Source: NBLH01 sp050296515 (GTDB taxonomy: Bacteria > Bacteroidota > Bacteroidia > Bacteroidales > NBLH01). Taken from it: a DNA stretch of 64,000 bases. The translations under genes and the position numbers were made by a program. The stretch covers positions 1 to 64,000 of the forward strand of contig JBNKRJ010000032.1 in NCBI GenBank assembly GCA_050296515.1, in the 5' to 3' direction. The notes below the pieces were generated by a model, which was not told where the DNA came from, ran no database searches, and was given only the letters and a program-made list of their open reading frames with translations. How positions within the stretch are numbered: position 1 is the stretch's first letter; each line of letters starts with the position of its first letter. Shown one piece after another: positions 6,021 to 13,660 of this stretch.

Positions 6021-8513
6021 GTGAAAAACAAATTTTTAAACCTGTTGGTAGCCATATTTTTAACTGGAATCATCGTATTTATTGTGCCAAAAGATTATTT
6101 TAATGCACACAAAATCAACAAAATATCAGAGGAAAGGATTGTTCCCAATGTTAAAACCTACTACAACGATTTAAACAATGATGGATTTCCTGAAACAATC
6201 CATTATTACACAATGGACAATTCGGTACATTCTATAAACATAAGTGAAGGAAATACCTTTCTTGATTTATTTTATCTTGCAAATGAGGAGTTTTCGGTTA
6301 GCAAAAACCTGGCGTTTGCCGATAATAATAAAAATGAAATAAAAGAAATCTATTACGTTTCTTTCCAAAATAATGTTTTCTATTTAAATAGTATTGAATT
6401 TGACAAAAAGACATCTTTTAAAACAAATCGAATTCCGCTGGATTCAATAAATGAGCCCGCTTTGGTTCAAAGTGTTTCAAACTACTTTATTAAATTTACA
6501 AAGGATAATAAGGTGGTTTTTGATCTGCAATTTGATAATAACAATCTTTCTCAAAAGCTATTTCTATATGATTTAAAAAATAAGAGATTGAAAAAAACTG
6601 TCTATCCTGGTAATGTATGCAATAGCTTAAAAATCAAAGAATACAATAATAAGAACTTGTTTCTTCTGGGATATTTGTATGCCTCAGGTAATTCAGTTTT
6701 TCTTAAACAAGTCCAAACAGATACTACAAAGAAACGTGGAAATGACTTGAACAACATGCGTATGAATGAGAGTCCGGCTTCTTTCCTGGTTTTGTACAAT
6801 GATAGTTTAAATAATGAATTCCCTCCTTTTGCTTACAAAGCCTGGACAAATAATACATGTTCAGATTTTTTCATGCAAAATGACAAATTGAACATTGCCT
6901 TGTTAACCTGGTCATTAAAAGATTCTGTTTTTGTGACTACACTGAACATCATTGACAGTAATGGAAAAAAAACAAAAAGCAAGACGATAGAAGGAGGAAA
7001 CTATTATCTGGCCACAAACATGGAAACCAATGAGATAATGATTTTTGATGGCAGAAGCAATAAAATAAAAATAATAGACGAACAACTGAAATTAAGGAAA
7101 AGTATTGCCAGCACCCAAATAAAGCATATCTATGGGTTTAAAGATTTAGATAATGATAACGTGCCTGAATTTATTGTTGTAGAAGATGACAATCTTGCTG
7201 TTTATCAGAATAATATGGAGGAAAAAACGATTTTTCCTCTAAACATCTGTGGCGATGAGTTTAGTACAGAGGCAATTTTTGAAACATTTAACAAAAATGG
7301 TGAGGCCTTGCTCAATATTGAAATTTCAAATTCAGCTTACACCATAAAATATACAAATAACTACAAATCGTACTTTAAATATCCTTTATATGTTCTCATC
7401 TTCTTTTTAGCATATTTCATAATTTGGTCTTTAACAAAAATAAATTCCAGGCGTCTTGAATTTGAAAATCGTAAATTGGAAAAAACAGTAGTTGACAGGA
7501 CTAAAGAAATAAGTGAAAAAAACGAGATTCTTCATCGGCAAAAAGAGGAATTAACACTGATAACAGAAGAACTAAAGGCTACTAACGAACACATGGTTGA
7601 ACTAAATGATTTTAAAGAAGTGATGGTGGGTACAATTGTGCACGATCTCAAAAACTCATTAAATAGTATTTTAAACTCGTCTGCCGATAAAAATATCTTA
7701 CAGCCTGCGCACAGCATGCTCAACCTGGTGATGAATATTCTGGAGGTTCAGAAGTACGAAAGTGACACCATGAAGCTTGTTCCTGAAGAATTAATGCTTG
7801 ATGATATTATAGATAAAGCAATTGAAAAAGTTGAATTGTTGCTGGCAGCGAGGAATTTAACTATGGTTAGAAAATACAGTAAAGCCATACAATTGTTTGT
7901 GGATGTTCACATTGTTGTTCGCATTTTTGAGAACCTGTTTACAAATGCTATAAAATTTTCACCTCTGAATGAGGTAATTGAAGTAAACGCAGCAATGAGT
8001 GACCAAAATATGATTAATATTGAAGTAAAAGACAATGGGCCTGGTATTCCGGAGAATAAGCTACCTGTCATATTTAACAAATTTATTCAGCAGGAAAGCA
8101 TCGATTCTGGAAAAGTTAGTTCCACTGGATTAGGTTTAACTTTTTGCAAAATGGCTGTGGAAGCACATAATGGAAAAATAGTTGCAAAAAATGACAAAGT
8201 TAAAGGAGCAATTTTCAGTTTTTCTTTGCCCGGAATGGAAACCAAAGCAGGGCCTAAATCTGAACATAAGGAGCCTTTAGAAAATCAGTCTTTTCTTTCG
8301 GAAAAAGCAATTAGTATTCTGAAATCAATTGTGCAAGAGCTTGATGAAATTGAAATTTATAAAATAAGTCATATTTTATCTGTTTTAGAAAAGATTGAGG
8401 AGAGTGCGAATTCCGAAGTACAAAAATGGAAAGCACAAGTGGAACAGGCTGTGTTTTCTGGTAATAATGAGCTTTATCAAAAATTATTAAAATTAGAAAA
8501 TGGTTTAAAATGA
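6021..8513 (+). CDS. Sensor histidine kinase with extracytoplasmic FG-GAP-like sensor
   Basis: An 830-residue kinase. A signal anchor (about 7-24) leads into a large extracytoplasmic region (25-450) with calcium-loop-like repeats such as DLNNDGFPE and DLDNDNVPEF, as in FG-GAP/VCBS beta-propellers. One membrane segment (about 453-472) is followed by a coiled coil and a short HisKA with H541 in IVHDLKNSLN. The HATPase has N box FENLFTNAIKFS, G1 DNGPGIP and G2 STGLGLTFCK. A C-terminal helical region of about 80 residues resembles that of hybrid kinases. The GTG start abuts the repeat described upstream. It pairs with the regulator at 8636. The long propeller suggests sensing of a surface polymer or protein, which is an inference. 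Confidence 0.85.
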   Translation: MKNKFLNLLVAIFLTGIIVFIVPKDYFNAHKINKISEERIVPNVKTYYNDLNNDGFPETIHYYTMDNSVHSINISEGNTFLDLFYLANEEFSVSKNLAFADNNKNEIKEIYYVSFQNNVFYLNSIEFDKKTSFKTNRIPLDSINEPALVQSVSNYFIKFTKDNKVVFDLQFDNNNLSQKLFLYDLKNKRLKKTVYPGNVCNSLKIKEYNNKNLFLLGYLYASGNSVFLKQVQTDTTKKRGNDLNNMRMNESPASFLVLYNDSLNNEFPPFAYKAWTNNTCSDFFMQNDKLNIALLTWSLKDSVFVTTLNIIDSNGKKTKSKTIEGGNYYLATNMETNEIMIFDGRSNKIKIIDEQLKLRKSIASTQIKHIYGFKDLDNDNVPEFIVVEDDNLAVYQNNMEEKTIFPLNICGDEFSTEAIFETFNKNGEALLNIEISNSAYTIKYTNNYKSYFKYPLYVLIFFLAYFIIWSLTKINSRRLEFENRKLEKTVVDRTKEISEKNEILHRQKEELTLITEELKATNEHMVELNDFKEVMVGTIVHDLKNSLNSILNSSADKNILQPAHSMLNLVMNILEVQKYESDTMKLVPEELMLDDIIDKAIEKVELLLAARNLTMVRKYSKAIQLFVDVHIVVRIFENLFTNAIKFSPLNEVIEVNAAMSDQNMINIEVKDNGPGIPENKLPVIFNKFIQQESIDSGKVSSTGLGLTFCKMAVEAHNGKIVAKNDKVKGAIFSFSLPGMETKAGPKSEHKEPLENQSFLSEKAISILKSIVQELDEIEIYKISHILSVLEKIEESANSEVQKWKAQVEQAVFSGNNELYQKLLKLENGLK

Positions 8514-8515
8514 TG

Positions 8516-8551
8516 TCCTATAACTAATGGGTTAACTCATTGGTTATAGGA
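8516..8551 (+). terminator. Strong hairpin after the kinase stop codon
   Basis: TCCTATAACTAATGGGTTAA and its imperfect complement ending GGTTATAGGA form a 36-base hairpin with almost no loop. It starts two bases after the TGA. There is no clear T-run, so it may stabilise the message end rather than terminate. It is followed by a family-1 repeat half. Confidence 0.55.
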
Positions 8552-8560
8552 TAATTGCAC

Positions 8561-8605
8561 TTGTCAGGTGTTGTCACCTGACAAATTAGCATTGATACAA
8601 CACCA
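8561..8605 (+). repeat. MITE-like family 1, right half
   Basis: A perfect hairpin with arms TTGTCAGGTG and CACCTGACAA and loop TTGT (8561-8584), followed by ATTAGCATTGATACAACACC. That tail corresponds to the right end of the complete element at 33385-33503. The left end is missing. It lies between the kinase and its probable regulator. Confidence 0.75.
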
Positions 8606-8635
8606 GAACCTTGAATTATGTAAAATATAGTTCTT

Positions 8636-9517
8636 ATGTCTATAAAACAATACTCGATTTTAGTGGCTGATGATGAACCGGCAAACATTGAGATTTATTT
8701 TAAGTCTTTAAATTCAGAGCAGTATCAGCTTCTGGTTGCGCCCAACGGACAAATATGTTATGATGTGGCAAGGCAAACAAAACCTGCTCTTATTATTATG
8801 GATTGGGAAATGCCTGTAATGGATGGCATTAAAGCGGTAAAAAAGCTTCAGCAAGATAATGAGACAAAGAATATTCCGGTAATTATGGCCACTGGCAAAA
8901 TGACCAGCTCTGAGAACCTAAGAACAGCGCTTGATGCCGGGGCAGTTGACTACCTTCGAAAACCAATCGATAAAATTGAATTAATGGCCAGGGTTCGCTC
9001 TATGTTATCGCTTTACGAATCATTAAAAAAGAACATAGAACAAGAGCGACTTATCAGTAAGCAAAAAGAAGAACAACTCATGCAAATTATTAACCAGAAT
9101 AAAAAGGAACTTACTTCAAATACTCTTCGATTGGTACAAAACAGTGAATTAAATATGCAATTGATTGACGACATAAAAGAAATAGCGCAGTATACCAATC
9201 AGGAAGGAAAAAAATACATCAACGATATTATTATCAAACACAAAGTAAACAACTCGCAAAGCAACTGGCAGGAGTTTGAAATCCTTTTTGAACAAGTACA
9301 TAGTGATTTTTACAAAAGCCTGAATGAAAAATTTCCTGATTTAACCCCTAACGAAAGGAAACTTTGTGCATTTCTTAAACTAGATATGACGAGTAAAGAT
9401 ATTTCATCAATCACATTTCAAACTAATGAATCTCTGAAAAAAGCTCGTTTCAGGTTAAGAAAAAAACTAAACATTGATGGAGCTGAAAACATTAGTACTT
9501 TTCTTCAGCAATTTTGA
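8636..9517 (+). CDS. Response regulator with C-terminal LuxR-like helix-turn-helix
   Basis: A 293-residue protein. The receiver domain (1-130) has acidic D12/D13, phospho-acceptor D56 in IIMDWEMPVMDG, T86 and K109 in LRKP. A coiled-coil linker (about 130-215) leads to a C-terminal helix-turn-helix (about 228-293) reading FPDLTPNERKLCAFLKLDMT and ending in RLRKKLNIDGAENI. This C-terminal type is common in Bacteroidota regulators of the triple-tyrosine class. It is likely the output partner of the FG-GAP kinase 120 bases upstream. A short relic resembling its last 18 codons lies at about 13006-13050. Confidence 0.88.
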   Translation: MSIKQYSILVADDEPANIEIYFKSLNSEQYQLLVAPNGQICYDVARQTKPALIIMDWEMPVMDGIKAVKKLQQDNETKNIPVIMATGKMTSSENLRTALDAGAVDYLRKPIDKIELMARVRSMLSLYESLKKNIEQERLISKQKEEQLMQIINQNKKELTSNTLRLVQNSELNMQLIDDIKEIAQYTNQEGKKYINDIIIKHKVNNSQSNWQEFEILFEQVHSDFYKSLNEKFPDLTPNERKLCAFLKLDMTSKDISSITFQTNESLKKARFRLRKKLNIDGAENISTFLQQF

Positions 9518-9570
9518 ATTATACTAAACCTCTTTTGAATCTTATGTCTTAATTAACTTTTAATCGACAT

Positions 9571-9831
9571 CTAAATGTCATTGGTAAATATACTACCAAA
9601 GCGCGTAAGCAAGCCAAGAAGCACCAGTAAGCCACAAAGTATCTCAAATACCCCTACAAATGCTGCCAGAAATTCCGGCGAAGGCAATCCAATGCTTTCA
9701 AATCTTCCTAACCCTTTTAAGGCTGGAAACAGAAACTTTTGAATCCCTTCGGAGAGAAAAACTACACCAACCATTAAATGAATTAAAATAGTTGTTTTAG
9801 CATCGTTTGTATGTAGAAATATTTTTAACAT
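9571..9831 (-). CDS. DoxX-family membrane protein, C-terminally short
   Basis: The ATG at 9831 lies one base after the stop of the cytochrome c-like gene, so the two are probably co-translated. I prefer it to an upstream in-frame start that would overlap that gene. The 86 residues show the DoxX signature (HLMVGVVFLSEGIQKFLFP and ESIGLPSPEFLAAFVGVFEI) and three hydrophobic segments. The family normally has four helices and about 130 residues; here the frame ends at TRFGSIFTNDI just after the third. The truncated end lies in repeat-like sequence (AATGACATTTAG). The protein may be non-functional. The family call is firm. Confidence 0.75.
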   Translation of the reverse strand: MLKIFLHTNDAKTTILIHLMVGVVFLSEGIQKFLFPALKGLGRFESIGLPSPEFLAAFVGVFEILCGLLVLLGLLTRFGSIFTNDI

Positions 9832-9832
9832 A

Positions 9833-10324
9833 TTATTGATAAAATTTAAAATCCTGGTTGCTAAATGTCTGTTCACTCGGGTTTTTTACAACATTAAACT
9901 CAAAATTTGTTGCACGGTGGCAACTATTGCAGGTGTTTGTCAACAAAGAATAGCTGCTTTTAAAAAGTTCGTTGTTTTTCTGTTCAATAGCATCGTTTAC
10001 GCTATCTAATGCCGGGGCTATCATTCCAATCTTTTGGCTTTCTTCCCGTTCTGTTTGATATTTTTGAATATTTTCAATCGCTTCCATTATTTCATGTATT
10101 TCAAAATCAGCCAGTTTCCAGTTGTTATTTTGTCCTGCAAACCAAAGTTTGGCATGATGTGCCTGAATATTACTCATGAATTCTCCAAAGCCTGGTTTAT
10201 AAGTTTCTGAGAGTTTGTCTTCAAGGCTATCAACGCGGTTTTGCAAAATTTGCACCTGGTGATTGGTTTGTTGGTTGCAACTTAAAAGCCCCAGTGCTAT
10301 GCATAAATAGATTGCTGGTTTCAT
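9833..10324 (-). CDS. Lipoprotein with cytochrome c haem motif
   Basis: A 163-residue protein with a lipoprotein signal (LGLLSC, C16), a coiled-coil stretch (about 22-42), and a single CNSCH haem-binding motif at residues 132-136 near the C-terminus. The motif is followed by a hydrophobic-aromatic tail. Small lipid-anchored mono-haem proteins of this kind are found next to respiratory or DoxX genes in Bacteroidota. H56/H57 or a methionine in the middle helices could be the distal ligand, but this cannot be settled here. It is coupled to the DoxX gene downstream. Electron transfer at the membrane surface is inferred. Confidence 0.75.
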   Translation of the reverse strand: MKPAIYLCIALGLLSCNQQTNHQVQILQNRVDSLEDKLSETYKPGFGEFMSNIQAHHAKLWFAGQNNNWKLADFEIHEIMEAIENIQKYQTEREESQKIGMIAPALDSVNDAIEQKNNELFKSSYSLLTNTCNSCHRATNFEFNVVKNPSEQTFSNQDFKFYQ

Positions 10325-10462
10325 TTTTTTCTGTTTTTTTGTTTTTCCTGTTTGTTTTTTGACTATGACACGTAGTGCCTTATGTATTAAGGAAAATGTA
10401 GTTTAAAGCGTTGTGAAATCGGATCAAAACATTGTCAGGTCTATCGACACTAGCAAGTTATA

Positions 10463-10510
10463 CCAATTGCATTTATATTTTAGTTCAATAATAAATATAA
10501 ATTGCAATGG
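10463..10510. promoter_or_regulatory. AT-rich near-perfect palindrome
   Basis: CCAATTGCATTTATATTT (10463-10480) and AAATATAAATTGCAATGG (10493-10510) are near-perfect inverted repeats around a 12-base spacer. The region (10325-10624) is otherwise an AT-rich gap downstream of the receiver gene and upstream of the cytochrome gene, both leftward. It could be an operator for the 10324 gene or a terminator for the 10625 gene. No -7 box was placed with confidence. Confidence 0.5.
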
Positions 10511-10624
10511 TAAATGCCGATAGATAAATATGTTTAGTACAATTTAATTCATGAAAATTGGACCATTAGATATTTCCAAACGGTATTGCTTTATCCTGAC
10601 AGATGAAATATTCAAAAAATGGTG

Positions 10625-11059
10625 TCAGTTTTTGATACAAAAATTATCACGAATAACCTCATTAAGCATCTTCATCGTAATGGGTTTGCATATAAAGCCG
10701 TCTAAGTCATCTATTTGACTTGCTTTCTCTTCATCATCGGGATTATTGCTTGACGTCAGCATGGTAATCACTCTCTTTTTCTTTTCTTGTAATTTGCGGT
10801 TGGCATATTCTTCAAGAAACTCCCAGCCATCCATTTGCGGCATATTAATGTCCAGAAGTATTAAATCTGGTTGAAGAAGTGATTTTTTTGAGGAATAAAG
10901 CCCTGTCCCTGTTAGATAATCAATTGCTGCTTTTCCATTCAAAACCGATTCCACATGAACATCCAATTCCATTTTTTCAATTAATAGCCTGATATAATAA
11001 TTGTTCATTTCTTCGTCATCGACTAATAATATACAATCCAGGTTTTTTAACTTTTTCAT
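10625..11059 (-). CDS. Single-domain response regulator
   Basis: A 144-residue stand-alone receiver. It has acidic D14/D15, phospho-acceptor D70 in ILLDINMPQMDGWEFLE, T101 and K125 in CKPI. The long loop before D70 is typical of the Rcp1/CheY-like group paired with PAS kinases. With no output domain it probably relays phosphate or acts by protein contact. It starts seven bases after the stop of the PAS kinase, so the two form an operon. Confidence 0.9.
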   Translation of the reverse strand: MKKLKNLDCILLVDDEEMNNYYIRLLIEKMELDVHVESVLNGKAAIDYLTGTGLYSSKKSLLQPDLILLDINMPQMDGWEFLEEYANRKLQEKKKRVITMLTSSNNPDDEEKASQIDDLDGFICKPITMKMLNEVIRDNFCIKN

Positions 11060-11066
11060 AATAAAT

Positions 11067-12521
11067 TCATTTATTAAGGATGGTAAAATAAAATGTACTC
11101 CCTTTGTCTAATTCCGATTCTACCCATATTTTTCCATCATGTAGTTCAACAACTTTTTTACAATGGGCTAAACCAATCCCAATACCATCATACTCATTTC
11201 TGCCATGGAGGCGCTGAAACAACAAAAATACCTTTTCCTTTTTATTAGAGGGAATTCCAATTCCGTTATCTTTGATTGCAAATTCCCAACCACCATTGAT
11301 TTCTTTTGCATTGACATAAATTTCAGGACTTACACCCGTTTTTCTATATTTAATGGCGTTGCTAAGAAGGTTTTGAAATAACAATCTCAACTCCACCTCG
11401 TATGCATTTATAACAGGTAAAGCTCCCAAAGAAATTTTGCTGTTAGATGTTTTAATGGCAGCCTCCAAATCTTCAAGCACAAATAAAACAAGTTCTTTTG
11501 TGTTAATGCTGGTTATTTCAGCATTTCTCCCTAAACGAGAAAAATCAAGCAGACCTGAAATAAGATCCATCAGTCTTAAAGAAGACCTGGAAATATAATT
11601 CAACATTTTAAATAATTCCTTGTTTGTCTTGTATTCCTCATCTTCTAACAATAAACCTATTATACTGATAATGGAGTTCAAGGGTTCACGCAAATCATGA
11701 GAAGTGATATAAGTGAATTGTTCAAGCTCTTTATTTTTATCTTCTATTTTTTTGGTGTATAATCTGAAAGCATCTTCATTTTTTTTCCGTTCAGTAATGT
11801 CAATGATAGATGCCAGCACAAAGTTCCCTTCATCTTTTTCAATGGGGGTCAGGCCAATTTCAACAGGAATTTCAGTTCCATCCTTGTGCATGGCATATAA
11901 ATCCCGCCCGGCTCCCATAGCACGTTTTTGTGGGTTTAAGTGATATGTATGTCTCAAGCTCTGGTGTTTCTCTTTCATTTGTTTAGGCAGCAAAAGTTCA
12001 ATCTTTTCGCCAAGAAGTTCCTCGCTTGAGTAACCAAAGAGTGTCTCCGTTTGTTTATTAATCATAACAATTTCACCCCTTTCATTCGCCAGCAACATGG
12101 CACTAGGTGCAGATTCAACAACCAATCTAAACTGCTCCCTTGCTTTTAAACTTTCAGTAATGTTATTTACTGCTGTTAAGACAAAGGTTTCTTCGTCCGT
12201 AATAATTGGGTTTAAGCCTATTTCAACCGGAAACTCAACATTGTCTTTTCTAAGAGCAACCATTTCAAGGTTTTCGCCCATCTGTCGACTAGTAAGATTA
12301 TTAAAGTAATCAGTTAAAAAATGAAGATGTTTCACCCTGAATTTTTCAGGAATAAGCACGCTCAAGTCCAGACCTATCAATTCTTCTTTTTTATACAAAA
12401 AAAGTTTTTCAGCAAATTTGTTTAAATAAGCTATTTTCCCAAAGCCATTTACTAATATTAAGGCTATGGGCGATGCTTCAACCATTAGCTGAAAATTCAA
12501 TTCTTTATGCTGAATTTCCAT
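11067..12521 (-). CDS. Dual-PAS cytosolic sensor histidine kinase
   Basis: A 484-residue kinase with no membrane segment. Two tandem PAS domains (about 8-125 and 132-255) have matching motifs (PVEIGLNPI and PVEIGLTPI; ALRKDNVEFP and AMHKDGTEIP), which suggests internal duplication. A short linker leads to a HisKA with H275 in ITSHDLREPLNS, and a HATPase has N box QNLLSNAIKYR, G1 KDNGIGIP and G2 YDGIGIGLAHCKK. The arrangement resembles bacteriophytochrome-like or oxygen/redox-sensing PAS kinases without a visible cofactor ligand. Its cognate receiver follows directly. Signal unknown. Confidence 0.9.
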   Translation of the reverse strand: MEIQHKELNFQLMVEASPIALILVNGFGKIAYLNKFAEKLFLYKKEELIGLDLSVLIPEKFRVKHLHFLTDYFNNLTSRQMGENLEMVALRKDNVEFPVEIGLNPIITDEETFVLTAVNNITESLKAREQFRLVVESAPSAMLLANERGEIVMINKQTETLFGYSSEELLGEKIELLLPKQMKEKHQSLRHTYHLNPQKRAMGAGRDLYAMHKDGTEIPVEIGLTPIEKDEGNFVLASIIDITERKKNEDAFRLYTKKIEDKNKELEQFTYITSHDLREPLNSIISIIGLLLEDEEYKTNKELFKMLNYISRSSLRLMDLISGLLDFSRLGRNAEITSINTKELVLFVLEDLEAAIKTSNSKISLGALPVINAYEVELRLLFQNLLSNAIKYRKTGVSPEIYVNAKEINGGWEFAIKDNGIGIPSNKKEKVFLLFQRLHGRNEYDGIGIGLAHCKKVVELHDGKIWVESELDKGSTFYFTILNK

Positions 12522-13005
12522 TATATTGCAATATTATACCCTGTAAATAAACGATGCTTTAGTTTTCTTTCGTGTTGCTTTGCGAAAACTAAACACTAAC
12601 AGGACCTTCGGGCACTGCCAGGTTCCTTTGATCTGTCAGTATCGGCAGACCTTACAGTGTCTTTAGTGCATTTAGCAACGTTATTAAAACTACAGCTTAA
12701 ACTTTACATAAACATTTATTAATTAATGTTTTATCTGATTTAACGGATTTTCCTAAACCTTGTATTTTAACATAGTTCTGTTTTGATTAAATAACAATGT
12801 TTAATTTACAATTTGTTTTTTTTCAAATTCAAATATTAATTTGATTAATTCAGGTATAGAGAACGCTTTTTGTCCTCGGCTTTCATTTGTTAGCCTGCCA
12901 TTGGTGGAATTATCCTATATCTTCAAACTTTATACTGATTTTTTACAACCTTGCTGTGTATTGCTTTTCGCAACTACTTTTATACAACTTTAATAAATAT
13001 CAACG
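12522..13005. other. Non-coding stretch, weak hairpins only
   Basis: No supported gene. At 12594-12670 several short complementary blocks occur: CACTAA with TTAGTG, AGGACCT with AGGTTCCT, and CTGTC-agtatc-GGCAG. The region could fold, but no known RNA family is recognised. The rest is AT-rich. Confidence 0.4.
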
Positions 13006-13050
13006 GGGATTTGCAGAAAAAAACTTAATATAGATGGAGCGATAAATATA
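13006..13050 (+). pseudogene. Relic of a LuxR-like regulator C-terminus
   Basis: In one frame the text reads RKKLNIDGAINISTLF, nearly the same as RKKLNIDGAENISTFL at the end of the regulator at 8636-9517. The similarity is also visible at base level (AGAAAAAAACT, GATGGAGC). An in-frame stop lies a few codons upstream and no other part of the regulator is present. It appears to be a duplicated or recombined gene end. Confidence 0.5.
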
Positions 13051-13380
13051 AGCACCCTCTTCAACAGTGCTGAATTAGTCCATTCTATTTCTAGGGTTAA
13101 TATGATTAGTAAACAGCTTATTACATCTGTAAGAGATAGTATACTTTCCCCTTTTCCACACCCTAAAACTAATAACTATCCATCGCATAAAAAGAAAATC
13201 AAGAAAAAAAGAATTCCAAACCAGGGAGAAATGAAGTTCCCCGTGCAAAACTAAAAAAAATCACGGTTACCAGGTTTGGGTAAATTTTACAAAATTCGAT
13301 TCTTGCCTAAATCGTTTAATTGCATCAATACCGAAAAGAATAAAATCATTGGCCAGCAAGTCATTAGTATTTTGCTAAGA

Positions 13381-13408
13381 CTAACTGATGGCCGAACCCA
13401 TCAGTTAG
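13381..13408. terminator. Perfect 11-base-pair hairpin
   Basis: CTAACTGATGG and CCATCAGTTAG flank a six-base loop. No T-run follows. It lies about 60 bases before the TTGTCCACC repeats and may insulate the promoter of the giant gene. Confidence 0.5.
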
Positions 13409-13466
13409 ATGATTGGTTCAATTTATTCAATTCTTAATTTATCATTTTTAATTCTTTCCAAAACAA

Positions 13467-13508
13467 TTGTCCACCTTTTGTCCACCCCTCCCGATAAAGT
13501 TGTCCACC
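13467..13508 (+). promoter_or_regulatory. Three TTGTCCACC direct repeats upstream of the giant gene promoter
   Basis: TTGTCCACC occurs at 13467, 13478 and 13500, with start spacings of 11 and 22 bases, multiples of one helical turn. The last copy ends eight bases before the -33 element of the promoter at 13517-13547. The phasing suggests a direct-repeat binding site for an activator. This is inferred from position and repetition only. Confidence 0.6.
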
Positions 13509-13516
13509 CCAAAAAC

Positions 13517-13547
13517 TTGCTGTAGCACAGTGGGTTCAATAACTTTG
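13517..13547 (+). promoter_or_regulatory. Bacteroidota-type promoter of the LamG giant gene
   Basis: The -7 box TAACTTTG (13540-13547) matches TAnnTTTG exactly. A TTG at 13517-13519 lies 20 bases upstream, as expected for the -33 element. Transcription would begin near 13555, giving a leader of about 105 bases. That leader contains AAAACCG/CGGTTTT with a T-run (13588-13617), a possible attenuator. Confidence 0.65.
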
Positions 13548-13660
13548 TACTGTAGCAAAAAAATCACAAAACGCTCTTTTGCATACTAAAACCGGTTAAA
13601 ATAAAAACGGTTTTTTTATTCTAAACAATCGCTGGTTTAAAAAATACTAAATAAGAAAAG

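Noticed and set aside
10430..10460. Possible right end of the family-1 element (CATTGTCAGG...GACACTAG)
   Set aside because: Only short blocks match, no hairpin is present, and the order is incomplete.
12594..12670. Possible riboswitch before the giant gene
   Set aside because: Short complementary blocks exist but no known aptamer core is recognised, and the region is 1 kb from the start codon.
13467..13508. Possible mini CRISPR array
   Set aside because: Three nine-base repeats with 2- and 13-base gaps are far too short and irregular; no cas genes are present.
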